A DNA stretch of 64,000 bases. Source: Mucilaginibacter conchicola. GTDB taxonomy: Bacteria; Bacteroidota; Bacteroidia; Sphingobacteriales; Sphingobacteriaceae. Numbering within the stretch: the stretch's first letter is position 1; the number at the start of each line of letters is the position of its first letter. Positions 16,672-24,920 of this stretch are shown piece after piece. The notes under the pieces are model-generated. The model worked only from the letters and a program-made list of their open reading frames with translations, was not told the DNA's origin and did not search any database. Position numbers and translations under genes: made by a program. The DNA is taken from NCBI RefSeq assembly GCF_003432115.1, contig NZ_QWDC01000003.1:806001-870000 (forward strand). The letters run 5' to 3'.

Positions 16672-16821
16672 CTATCGTCTGATCCGGATCCATTTACCCG
16701 TACCCGGTCTGGTGTTGACCTCCGTGCAGGAACATTCCAGGCAACTCCGCTCGCCCTGGCTTTCATACCGCCAGTGATGCGCGCCGATCAGGCAAAGTAT
16801 TTTTGAAAACAGATTATTCAT
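16672..16821 (-). CDS. small CxxC zinc-ribbon-like protein (DUF1660-like)
   Basis: A 49-residue frame from an ATG at 16821: MNNLFSKILCLIGAHHWRYE, a short linker, then ERSCLECSCTEV and a basic end. The pattern C-L-I-G-x-H-x-W-R-Y followed by a CxxC pair is like the small DUF1660-type proteins, which probably bind a metal ion through Cys and His. There is no signal peptide. It lies in a gap between convergent transcription units. The motif makes it more likely real than chance. Confidence 0.5.
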   Translation of the reverse strand: MNNLFSKILCLIGAHHWRYESQGERSCLECSCTEVNTRPGTGKWIRIRR

Positions 16822-16982
16822 AGACAGCGGCAATATAGCAAGCCGCGATCATTTCCCGCCGCTTAACGCCACCAGGTTGTAAGGATTCTACGGCTAATTT
16901 AACGCACCGGGTTTTTCTTACGGCCTGCGTATTAAACGGGTTCGTGTGCAAACATTCCGGGCGGCGGTACGTTGAATCTTAC

Positions 16983-17210
16983 ATGTTTTCCGCATTACAT
17001 ATACCTGCCGGATCGCTATCGCGTCTGTCAGCAGATACCATCGTTTTTCTCGCCATTTTTACCCTGATGTTGTGGATGATTTTCTCCCAGCTTAAAGAAC
17101 AGGAAAGAGCCAGGAAGGGGCGTAACACCGCGCTGGAGAGGGCCGTCCTGGATCACTATTACCAGTCCTTCAAAACAGCCGTCGGCCGCTACGTCCGGAT
17201 GTTTTTATAG
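16983..17210 (+). CDS. small single-pass membrane protein
   Basis: From the ATG at 16983, 75 residues: a short N-terminal stretch, one strong membrane helix (TIVFLAIFTLMLWMIFSQL) and a basic, helical tail (KEQERARKGRNTALERAVLDHYY). I know no family with this sequence. The clear helix and charged tail make it plausible, but there is no homology-based support. An upstream in-frame GTG at 16944 adds 13 residues that do not look membrane-like. Confidence 0.4.
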   Translation: MFSALHIPAGSLSRLSADTIVFLAIFTLMLWMIFSQLKEQERARKGRNTALERAVLDHYYQSFKTAVGRYVRMFL

Positions 17211-17274
17211 ACCGCCCGTGAGACCACGCTGCGCAGTGCGAAGAAAAACACCACGCCCGGCCCGCAGTGATCAA

Positions 17275-17306
17275 TTGCGTTTTATCGGCAAAAATCTTTA
17301 AAATTG
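17275..17306 (+). promoter_or_regulatory. candidate promoter for the 17.3-kb small RNA
   Basis: TTGC at 17275-17278 and TAAAATTG at 17299-17306, with a 20-base gap, approximate the Bacteroidota minus-33 (TTTG) and minus-7 (TAnnTTTG) elements; both deviate by one base. Confidence 0.3.
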
Positions 17307-17311
17307 TAAGT

Positions 17312-17408
17312 ATCAAAATTAGTATGTTCCGTTGCCGCAAAACGGTAACGGAAATTATGTGCAATGTGAACGTTTGTCCCGCGAGGGGGCGAACGTTCAT
17401 TTTTTTTA
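17312..17408 (+). ncRNA. candidate small RNA with two hairpins and a terminator
   Basis: An AT-rich lead-in is followed by a first hairpin with arms TTCCGTT and AACGGAA (17327-17353) and then a strong terminator hairpin, arms TGAACGTT and AACGTTCA (17367-17399), ending in nine T residues. A promoter-like pair lies just upstream. The total is near 95 bases with no coding frame of note. It could instead be a leader with an intrinsic terminator for the glycosyltransferase gene at 17530. Confidence 0.35.
17367..17408 (+). terminator. strong rho-independent terminator
   Basis: Arms TGAACGTT and AACGTTCA are perfect, with further GC pairing inside (GTCCC against GGGGGC), followed by a run of T to 17408. 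It lies upstream of the GT2 gene, so it ends either a small RNA, the small membrane-protein transcript, or a regulated leader. Confidence 0.75.
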
Positions 17409-17529
17409 GCAACACGTCGTTGCAATCCGGCTTCCGCAGGGCCCTTCAAAAATGCCCGGCTTTCCGTCCCCGGGAAAATTTCGCTGCGGCTCAAACATAC
17501 CCGCCCTTATTTCCTTACATGAGCAGAGT

Positions 17530-18357
17530 ATGATAAATAAAGCGATCAGTGTACTTACCATCGTACACCAAAGAAAAGAAGCACTGGATAACCTCTTGGC
17601 CGGACTAAGGCGCTCACAGGTGCTCCCCGGCGAGGTGATCATCGTACACATGAACGAAGCTGTCAGGGAATACCCACCACAGGGATATCCGCTCAGGACA
17701 CACCAGATCATGGCGGAAGGTCATCTGCCCCTGGCCGAAGCCAGGAACCTGGCGGCCGCGAAAGCGAACGGAGATAAACTCGTTTTTCTTGATGCCGACT
17801 GTATACCCGCGCCGGACCTGACCGGAAGGTACGCCGCCGCCCTGGAGGGCCCGCAGACGCTCTGGACAGGCGCGGTCCGTTACCTGCAAAACGGCGCTGC
17901 CCGCAACCCGGAACTTTTTGACCGCCTGGAAGAACTCAGCCGTCCCGATCCGGTCAGGGATCACCGTTCGGCCATACGTTACGAACTTTTCTGGTCGCTG
18001 AATTTCGGCTGCAGCAAAGCAACCTTTTCACGCATCGGCGGATTTGATCCGGCGTTCTGCGGCTATGGGGGAGAAGATACCGACTTTGCATTTTCCGCCC
18101 GAAGGCAGGGCGTTCCCGTGCAGTGGACAGCAGCCCTTGCTTATCACCAGCACCACGCCAGTTACGATCCGCCGCTGAACCACTTGGCTGACATTGTAAA
18201 GAACGCAAAAGTTTTCAAAGCAAAATGGGGAAGCTGGCCGATGGAGGGCTGGCTGCAGAAATTTGCGGCAGCGGGTTTTATCCGCTGGGATGATGAGGAT
18301 CTGAGTATCCTCAGGCTGCCCGCCGAGGCGGAGATCGTGGCCGCGCTGAAGTTATAA
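17530..18357 (+). CDS. family 2 glycosyltransferase
   Basis: A 275-residue GT-A enzyme, starting at the ATG at 17530 (MINKAISVLTIVHQR). Upstream in-frame sequence is not protein-like. The first part binds a nucleotide sugar, with the metal-binding DxD motif in KLVFLDADCIPAP. The C-terminal part has FGCSKATFSRIGGFDPAF and GYGGEDTDFAF, as in the galactosyltransferase C-terminal domain; the Glu-Asp pair is the likely catalytic base region. It is soluble and probably acts at the inner face of the membrane. It converges on the two GT genes at 18366 and 19423, forming a three-gene glycosylation cluster. The acceptor is unknown. Confidence 0.88.
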   Translation: MINKAISVLTIVHQRKEALDNLLAGLRRSQVLPGEVIIVHMNEAVREYPPQGYPLRTHQIMAEGHLPLAEARNLAAAKANGDKLVFLDADCIPAPDLTGRYAAALEGPQTLWTGAVRYLQNGAARNPELFDRLEELSRPDPVRDHRSAIRYELFWSLNFGCSKATFSRIGGFDPAFCGYGGEDTDFAFSARRQGVPVQWTAALAYHQHHASYDPPLNHLADIVKNAKVFKAKWGSWPMEGWLQKFAAAGFIRWDDEDLSILRLPAEAEIVAALKL

Positions 18358-18365
18358 CAAAGTGA

Positions 18366-19433
18366 TCAAACAGCCCCGCCGAACAACTCTTGGTAAACCG
18401 ACAGGATGCCCCCGGCAGCATGCTCCAGGGCGCCGGGATCGATCACCCCTGGCCAATCCGCCGCGCCCCCGGAGGCTATTTGCAAGAGTCTGGCCCAGTC
18501 GGTAGAATAAAGCGCGCCGGGGTTAACTACAAGCGCCAGGCCTGATTCGGCAAGCAAACCGGCTTTTTCCTGCTGCTCATCAAATGGTCGCGCTTCGGGA
18601 ACAGTAATAAATCGTTTGCCCAGCGAAGCCATTTCCATCACCGTGTTATGGCCGGTATTACCGATCACTACACGTGCCCGGCGCAGGATCGGCAGGGGTT
18701 CGGGAACTTTACCCAAAAACCTGAGGTTTCCCGGCAGCTCTGTTCTGTCCGGGCTTTCCAGCCCCAGGATCCTGAAGGTCCAGCCGGGGCAGGCGCCCGC
18801 GATATGAAACGCAAAAGCATGGTCTATACTGGTGCCCCCCGTTCCGGTCATGATCACTACCGTTTTATCATCTTCCTCAAAGCCCCCCCGGTCCCCAATG
18901 GCGTAACGGCTGAAGCCGCCCGTATAGATCGTCTTATTGCGCAGCCAGTCCGGTTCGGGCCGCTCCATCGCCCCCGGATATGGCGCGAGCAGGGCAGAGG
19001 CGCTCTGATAAGCAGCCCTGTGGGCCGGATCATCACGCCTGCCATGCTGTCTGACCACGATCGTGGGTACGCCGCACAGCCGGGCCAGTAATGCAGTTTC
19101 TACAGAAACATCGACGATCAGCAGCAGCGGAAAGGTCTTTTCAAAAAAGGCAGTCAGTATCGCATTCCTCTGCCTTAATCCGCCGATATTCAGCGGCGCG
19201 TAGTGCAGGCAATCAGGCCCGCGGGGATCCGTATGATAATGGTCATGAGCCGCCGGGGTATCCGCCGGCAGACGGATGCAACGGATCTCCGAAGGGATCA
19301 GTGCTGAATAAGGCTCAAGGCCGCTGCCCAGAAAGGTTACGTCGCAGCCATTCAGCGCCCGGCTCAAAGCCAGCGCACGCATCACATGGCCTGAACCATG
19401 GTGGTGAACGTAAAAAGCGATATTAGCCCGCAT
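18366..19433 (-). CDS. GT-B glycosyltransferase, MurG/GT28-like
   Basis: A 355-residue GT-B fold protein. The N terminus has HHHGSGHVMRALALSRAL, the Gly-rich acceptor loop of MurG-like enzymes. The C-terminal domain has VVIMTGTGGTSIDHAF, then VVIGNTGHNTVMEMASLGKRFI with the conserved nucleotide-sugar contact region and PEARPFDEQQEKAGLL. A sugar-diphosphate donor and transfer at the cytoplasmic face are inferred. Its start overlaps the upstream GT4 gene by 11 bases, so the two are translationally coupled. Acceptor unknown; a role in envelope polysaccharide is likely. Confidence 0.8.
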   Translation of the reverse strand: MRANIAFYVHHHGSGHVMRALALSRALNGCDVTFLGSGLEPYSALIPSEIRCIRLPADTPAAHDHYHTDPRGPDCLHYAPLNIGGLRQRNAILTAFFEKTFPLLLIVDVSVETALLARLCGVPTIVVRQHGRRDDPAHRAAYQSASALLAPYPGAMERPEPDWLRNKTIYTGGFSRYAIGDRGGFEEDDKTVVIMTGTGGTSIDHAFAFHIAGACPGWTFRILGLESPDRTELPGNLRFLGKVPEPLPILRRARVVIGNTGHNTVMEMASLGKRFITVPEARPFDEQQEKAGLLAESGLALVVNPGALYSTDWARLLQIASGGAADWPGVIDPGALEHAAGGILSVYQELFGGAV

Positions 19434-20508
19434 GCGCTAAGTTCCTGGCGTGAACGACCTCCTCGAAAAGGTTCTCATAAGCATCGGTCATGTGCCCGGC
19501 GTCCAGCGTCGTCTCCGCGCGCTTTCTGCAGGCGGCCCTGTCAAGGAGCGCTGCGTTACGGATACATTCGGCCAGTTCATCCGTCCGGTTGCTGGTGGTC
19601 AGGCAACCCGTTTGCTCGCAAAGGATATAAGGAAGCGCGCCGCGGGCGATGCCGGCTACCGGCGTTCCGCAGGCCAGGCTTTCGGCAACGACCAGCCCGA
19701 AGGGTTCATCCCAGCAGGGAGTGATCACGCTTACGTCGGCGTTGCCGATCAGTTCGTTCAGCTGTGCATGATCGCAGGCGCCCACCAGCTCCACCTGATC
19801 ATCCAGCAGCGGCGCGACATAAACATCAAAGTAGTTGCGGTCGGCAATGGTCCCGGCAATCTTGATCTTCCGGCCCGCTTTTTTGGCCGCCCCGATGGCC
19901 AGGTGCGTGCCTTTGTCGGGATGGATCCGCCCGAACCAGATCACATAACCGCCTGAAGGATCGGCATTGAATTGCCAGCCCGCGGTATCCACGCCGTTAT
20001 TGATCACCTGGCAATCTTTTACAAAAGGTTTCCAGGCCTCCGCATTTGACCTCGAAACGCTTACATAGCGGATCTGCCCGAGTTTCTGTTCGTGCGCCAT
20101 GGCGCGCTTCAGCTCGAAGATCGGCGGGGTATGCAGGACGGTCACCATCGGCGTTCGGATGAGCGAGGCCATCGTTACGGGTACATAGTTCAGGCTGTTA
20201 TTAAAAATGATATCATGTCCCTGCCCGTCGATATCCTGCATCAGTTCCAAGTAGGCGTGGTGCGTCGAAATAAAGTCCTCGCTCAACTCATGCGAGCGGA
20301 AACGGCTGAACGTCTCCCGATCATAGTCCGTATCGCTCAGGATCACTTTGACATTGAGCTCCGGGTCGGAAAGCTCGCTCGCATAAAGCGTGATCTGGTG
20401 ACCACGCGCTTTCAGGCGCTTGCAAATATCATGTGTAAAGGCTTCAAGCCCGCCCATATAAGGTTTGCGGATAGGATGTTTCAGGTGGGCGATGATGCCG
20501 ATATTCAT
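19423..20508 (-). CDS. family 4 glycosyltransferase
   Basis: A 361-residue GT-B enzyme of the GT4 type. The N terminus has the Gly-Gly loop KPYMGGLEAFTHDICKRL, and the C-terminal domain shows GRIHPDKGTHLAI and DEPFGLVVAESLACGTPVAG, the E-x7-E motif that binds the nucleotide sugar and carries the catalytic region. It is the first gene of a two-gene leftward operon with the 18366 GT. Together with the convergent GT2 gene it suggests assembly of a short glycan. Retaining chemistry is expected for GT4; donor and acceptor are unknown. Confidence 0.88.
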   Translation of the reverse strand: MNIGIIAHLKHPIRKPYMGGLEAFTHDICKRLKARGHQITLYASELSDPELNVKVILSDTDYDRETFSRFRSHELSEDFISTHHAYLELMQDIDGQGHDIIFNNSLNYVPVTMASLIRTPMVTVLHTPPIFELKRAMAHEQKLGQIRYVSVSRSNAEAWKPFVKDCQVINNGVDTAGWQFNADPSGGYVIWFGRIHPDKGTHLAIGAAKKAGRKIKIAGTIADRNYFDVYVAPLLDDQVELVGACDHAQLNELIGNADVSVITPCWDEPFGLVVAESLACGTPVAGIARGALPYILCEQTGCLTTSNRTDELAECIRNAALLDRAACRKRAETTLDAGHMTDAYENLFEEVVHARNLAHAG

Positions 20509-21116
20509 AAATTTATAGTTAAATATTTATTTTAAAACTACCGTAATAGCATTATGTTTGAAGTGGGCCAGCATTTTTTGGCACCGCAGGGACAAGCCGG
20601 ACCCGACCGGGGAACTCTGGATAACCAGTCCCGGGCATAACTTCTCAAATAGCTGTATGTTAATGCATTACCAGTACCTGCATGCATTCACCCAATCCGG
20701 AAATACGGAAGGTTCCGGCCCGCAAATGCTGCTTCCTGTTCCGGTTTAAAACACCGCTGAAAGCGTAGTAACAATACTTTAGCTTTAACCGGGATGTTTC
20801 CGTGCAAACATTCGGATAGTTTTATTCTTATAAGGAGTATGAAGATGCATGGTTAAAAGATGGCCTGGCGTGCCGCTCATCAGTCATCCCGTATCGGGAC
20901 CGGTTTTTACGGACGCCGGGCTGCCTGAAATCTGCTTCGTATCCGTGGGAGATTCCGGAACCCGGCGAAGTTATGGGAAAGCAAAGATACCTTTTCCGCG
21001 CGGAGCAGATCCCGCCACAGCAGATACAGCGGATCATCCATCAGGCGCCGGGCGGGTGACAGACCGTTCCCCACCCTTTTTTTAGTAGCTTCGCCCGTAT
21101 ATATAGTTAATCGCAA
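20509..21116. other. divergent intergenic region without a recognised gene
   Basis: About 600 bases between the GT4 gene and the SSB-like gene. Several open frames of 60-80 codons occur on both strands, but none has a start or composition that convinces. The first 60 bases before the GT4 gene are AT-rich and probably hold its promoter. Confidence 0.4.
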
Positions 21117-21449
21117 ATGGTAAAAAACTCAATCAACAAGATCCTGCTATTAGGTAAGATCGTCCGGGGACCGCATAAGGATCCCGACCGCCGGGACACA
21201 GACCACCTATGCTTTGTATTGATGACATCCGAAAACCGCTTGAAGGATGACAGGCCTTTCGTACATGAAGAACACCACCAGATCGAAGTTTCCCCATCTA
21301 TGCTCCCTCCCGGCACGGAACTGCAGGAAGGCACGGTCGTTTACCTGGAAGGAAAGATCCGTACACGGTGCCGGACAGACGACGGAGGCGTTAAAAGATA
21401 CCAAACGAGTGTCATCGCCCATTCTGTGGAGTTGTTGACCGTTTCCTGA
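21117..21449 (+). CDS. short single-stranded DNA-binding protein (SSB)
   Basis: A 110-residue OB-fold protein starting MVKNSINKILLLGKIVRGP, the typical SSB opening (NKVILIGNLGxDP). The strands DHLCFVLMTSENR, HHQIEVS and TVVYLEGKIRTR...YQTSVIAHSVELL follow the SSB order. The flexible linker and acidic C-terminal tip that recruits partner proteins are absent, so it is shorter than housekeeping SSB (about 150 residues). It may be an accessory SSB, as on mobile or damage-inducible loci. No operon partner. Confidence 0.75.
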   Translation: MVKNSINKILLLGKIVRGPHKDPDRRDTDHLCFVLMTSENRLKDDRPFVHEEHHQIEVSPSMLPPGTELQEGTVVYLEGKIRTRCRTDDGGVKRYQTSVIAHSVELLTVS

Positions 21450-21673
21450 GTTTCTGCGGAAGAAAAAAACGTACAATGGATATTAACTTTAACTGTAAAT
21501 TAAAAATTATATTATAAATAAATTGTATATCTCTCTGAATCGTCCGACATTTACTCCCAAACGGTTTAAAGTCTGATCCCGGTCGGTCTGCGAAGATGAG
21601 CATTAGCATCGTTTTTCAGCGCGGCTTCATCGCTTTCAGCTTAACAAGTTTTAAACCATGCTGAAAGCGAATC

Positions 21674-22093
21674 ATGAAAAAAATCTTATTGCTGGACGAT
21701 AACCCGGATGTGATCCAGATCGTCGAAGAAGTACTGGCCTACGACCATTACGAAGTTCAAAGCACGCAGACCTGCGTGGATTTCCTGGAGACCATACAAA
21801 GTTGCAAACCTGATGTGATCATGCTCGATTACGCCCTTTCGGACGGCAACGGCGGGGAACTCTGCAAAGCGATCAAGGCGCACCCCCGGACATCGGATAT
21901 TCCGGTGATCATCTTTTCGGCATACAGCAGGCCCGGGCTCGACTTTATAAAGGAATTTGGCAGCGACGCTTTCCTGGCCAAACCCTTTGGTATCGACGAT
22001 CTTCTGAAAACGGTTACGGAGGTAATGCAAAAGAAAAGCCTTCTGCCTGTTGAAACACTTCCCCCGCTAAGAACCCTCTCGGGTAAAAACTGA
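21674..22093 (+). CDS. single-domain response regulator
   Basis: A 139-residue CheY-like receiver: acidic pocket DDN (8-10), phospho-acceptor Asp52 in VIMLDYALSDGNGGE, Ser in VIIFSAYSRPG and Lys in FLAKPFGIDDLL. A short non-conserved tail follows. No output domain is present. It is the third of four such orphan receivers in the window and converges with the BrkB-like gene. Confidence 0.87.
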   Translation: MKKILLLDDNPDVIQIVEEVLAYDHYEVQSTQTCVDFLETIQSCKPDVIMLDYALSDGNGGELCKAIKAHPRTSDIPVIIFSAYSRPGLDFIKEFGSDAFLAKPFGIDDLLKTVTEVMQKKSLLPVETLPPLRTLSGKN

Positions 22094-22168
22094 GACCTCA
22101 TACCAGGCCGGTCCGGAAAGCGCTGCGTATAAATTTTTGAAGCGGCGATGTATCCTTACCGCGCTCTC

Positions 22169-23371
22169 TTATCTGCTTTTACCGATCTGGTGTTTGGGCG
22201 GCACTACGGCAACATTCTGTTCTGCCTCCTTTTGCTCTACATGGACGGCGAACTCCGAAGGCGCTATCCGGACGCCATAGAAATCTGCATACGCACGCGT
22301 AAATTCAGCCCCGAAGTAAAGTATTGCTGCGGTATAATAGACCCAAAGCAATATGACGATCAGTGAGCCCGCCGCGCCGTAGGTAGAGCTCGTACCGCTT
22401 TTTTCAATATAGATCCCGATCACGACCCTCCCGATCATAAACAATACAGCGGTGAACAGCGCCCCGGACCGTACGTCCTTCCACCTGACCTTTGCGTCCG
22501 GCAGTACTTTAAAGATCACGCCGAACAGAACAGCGATAACGGCGAAGCTGATCAGCGCGTTGAGCATATTGAAGAAATTGACGGTGACCGCCGGTAAAAA
22601 ATCTTTGAGATAATCGCTCGCAGCCAGCAGTGCGCCATTGATCACCAGGGAAACAAGAAGCAAGAACCCGATGGCAACAATTATGGACCCGGACAACAAA
22701 CGGTTCTTCAGCAATTTGATCCAGCCTACTTTCGGCTTTGGTTTGACCTGCCAGATGATATTGATCGATTCCTGGATTTCGCCGAAGACAGTGGTCGCAC
22801 CAAGTATCAGGGTCACTGCGCCAATGACCACGGAGACCGTCGACTTTCCGCTGGTCTGCAGGTTTTTCAGCATATCCTGGATCTGTTTGGCAGCATCGTT
22901 ACCGACAAGCCCGTTGATCTCGTGGAATATCTTTCCCTGGGTAGCATCCTTGCCCAGGACCAGCCCCGCTATGGAAATGGCCAGTAACAGCAGGGGTGCC
23001 AGTGAAAAAATGGTATAATAAGCCAGCGAGGCACTGTACTTCAGGGCCAGGTCGTCGCTGAAACCGCTGAACGCCGCTTTCATTATCGTAAAACCATTCT
23101 TCAGTGCTTTTTTCGTAAAGTAATCTTTTAATGCCATAGGTTTCATATTGGTTGTGGATGATTCCGCCTGGTCGTCCGGGCTTATCTGCTGATGGGCGTC
23201 GGGTTGCTTCCGGTTCTTCTTTTTTCCCCATGGCGTCAACGTCCAGAGCGTCCGCCGGAGCGCCCCGGCATCGCTGAAGCGGGCCGCCAGTGCGGTTTCG
23301 GCCCTGCTGCTCCGGGCTTTCAGCTCAACGATGGCAGCTTTCAGGCCGTCGATATTTTCAATTTCCCCCAT
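22169..23371 (-). CDS. YihY/virulence factor BrkB family membrane protein
   Basis: A 400-residue protein whose residues 85-370 match the YihY/BrkB family: ALKYSASLAYYTIFSLAPLLLLAISIAG, ATTVFGEIQESINIIWQVKPKP, then four more membrane helices and YGAAGSLIVILLWVYYTAAILYFGAEFTR. Six helices are expected. An extra N-terminal 75 residues (coiled-coil-like MGEIENIDGLKAAIVELKAR) precede an in-frame ATG at the MKPMALKDYF segment; these may be a real extension. Function is uncertain; the family was once misnamed ribonuclease BN. It lies in the same direction as the antiporter gene, about 60 bases downstream of it. Confidence 0.88.
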   Translation of the reverse strand: MGEIENIDGLKAAIVELKARSSRAETALAARFSDAGALRRTLWTLTPWGKKKNRKQPDAHQQISPDDQAESSTTNMKPMALKDYFTKKALKNGFTIMKAAFSGFSDDLALKYSASLAYYTIFSLAPLLLLAISIAGLVLGKDATQGKIFHEINGLVGNDAAKQIQDMLKNLQTSGKSTVSVVIGAVTLILGATTVFGEIQESINIIWQVKPKPKVGWIKLLKNRLLSGSIIVAIGFLLLVSLVINGALLAASDYLKDFLPAVTVNFFNMLNALISFAVIAVLFGVIFKVLPDAKVRWKDVRSGALFTAVLFMIGRVVIGIYIEKSGTSSTYGAAGSLIVILLWVYYTAAILYFGAEFTRAYADFYGVRIAPSEFAVHVEQKEAEQNVAVVPPKHQIGKSR

Positions 23372-23433
23372 GCTTACAAAGCCTTATTCCGGCGGTTTGG
23401 TTTGCGCAAAGCGTAAATTGTCTGCCGGAACGC

Positions 23434-24678
23434 TCAGTATTGTTTTTTCATCGCATGCCGGATGACCCGGTTCAGCGTCAAACCCTGCACGACGACTGAA
23501 AAGATAACGACCATATAACTTGCGCTCAGGATGATATGCCGGTAGGGTCCTGCCGGTACGGAAAGGGCAAGGGCGACCGAAATGCCTCCGCGCACGCCTG
23601 CCCAGGTCAGGACAAGCATGTTGCTGTAATTGACCTCCAGCGCCCTTCTCAAAAAGATCAACGGCAAAAAGACGCTCAGCCAGCGGGCGATTAGGATGAA
23701 AAGCACCGACAAGATCCCGGTCAGCGGATAGCTCGTCAGGTAAGGCAGATTGATCATCTGCAGGCCGATCATTACAAAAAGCACCGTATTTAAAAGCTCA
23801 TCAACCAGTCCCCAGAATTTGACCAGCGCCTCGTGCGAACGTTCATTTTCGTCCCCGTTGATCGTTTCGCTGCCGGCAAATAATCCGGCCGATACGGCGG
23901 CAAGAGGAATGGAGACCTCCAGGTAACTTCCAGCCACGGATATGCCCATGACCACCGACAGCGAGATAAGGACGATCGTCTGAAAGTCAGGCACCGTTTT
24001 CATCAGCCGGTGGCCGGCCATCCCGGTGATCACACCCAGCAAAATACCCCCGAAAGCTTCCCGGAAAAAAAATACCGCGGTCTTCCAAAGGTCCACCTCG
24101 TCCCTGCCCGAACGTATGGCTTCGAGTAGGGTAATGAACACTACCAGTCCCACGCCGTCGTTGAACAGGGACTCCCCGGAAATGATGGTGGAAAGGTGAG
24201 AGGGCAGTTTCGAGTGTTTGATGATGTTTCCGACGGAAACTGGGTCAGTCGGCGAGATCAGCGCGCCGAAGAGCAGGCAGTAGATCAGTGGGACCCGTAT
24301 ATGGAACAGTGCGCCTCCGAAATGAAAAATACAACCGAAAATGGCCGTTGACAGGAGAACACTTAAAGTACTGAGGATAAACACGGGACGGCGTTCACGC
24401 CTGAGCCGCCCGGTATTGGCACGGAAAGAGCCTGCAAACAATAAGAATCCCAGCAGGATATTCAGCACAGCGGAAGGAAAGTTGATGTCTTTTGCGAGCA
24501 GATTCAGGTGTTTTGCCGCAGCAGGATCGATCTTATTCACCAATAAGGTCAGCGCGGAGCCGGTGATGGCGATCGTAACGATGCCGATGCTGCCTGGCAA
24601 TTTCAGGAAACGTACGTTCAGATAAGCGTAAAAGGCGCTGAGAATAACCAGCAATGCAATGATCACGAAAAGATCCAT
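23434..24678 (-). CDS. Na+/H+ antiporter of the NhaP (CPA1) family
   Basis: A 414-residue inner-membrane exchanger with about 12 helices. The ion-site signatures are ALISPTDPVSVGNII and ESLFNDGVGLVVFITLL, where the second Asp is the carrier residue in the CPA1 family, followed by TWAGVRGGISVALALS near the end. It exchanges cytoplasmic Na+ for external protons or the reverse, and helps in pH and salt stress. The short C-terminal tail lacks a TrkA-C-type regulatory domain. It is the first gene of a likely leftward pair with the BrkB-like gene. Confidence 0.92.
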   Translation of the reverse strand: MDLFVIIALLVILSAFYAYLNVRFLKLPGSIGIVTIAITGSALTLLVNKIDPAAAKHLNLLAKDINFPSAVLNILLGFLLFAGSFRANTGRLRRERRPVFILSTLSVLLSTAIFGCIFHFGGALFHIRVPLIYCLLFGALISPTDPVSVGNIIKHSKLPSHLSTIISGESLFNDGVGLVVFITLLEAIRSGRDEVDLWKTAVFFFREAFGGILLGVITGMAGHRLMKTVPDFQTIVLISLSVVMGISVAGSYLEVSIPLAAVSAGLFAGSETINGDENERSHEALVKFWGLVDELLNTVLFVMIGLQMINLPYLTSYPLTGILSVLFILIARWLSVFLPLIFLRRALEVNYSNMLVLTWAGVRGGISVALALSVPAGPYRHIILSASYMVVIFSVVVQGLTLNRVIRHAMKKQY

Positions 24679-24920
24679 AGCTAAATATAAAAAAACCTTG
24701 TTTAAACCGGTAAACGAATTTGCAGTTGCACGGTTTGGGTAAGCTAGCGGTCCGCAGCAGCTTGGTTTTCCGGAACACCATATTTTTGTTCAAAGGAAAC
24801 CGGAATTTTGTAAGAGATGACGGCCGGAATGATCTTTTGAAAAGCCGGTGCCGGAGAATATAGCAGGGCAGGTAACGTGATGTCGTAATTTGAGCTATAT
24901 TAGTATTCTGAACAAATTTT

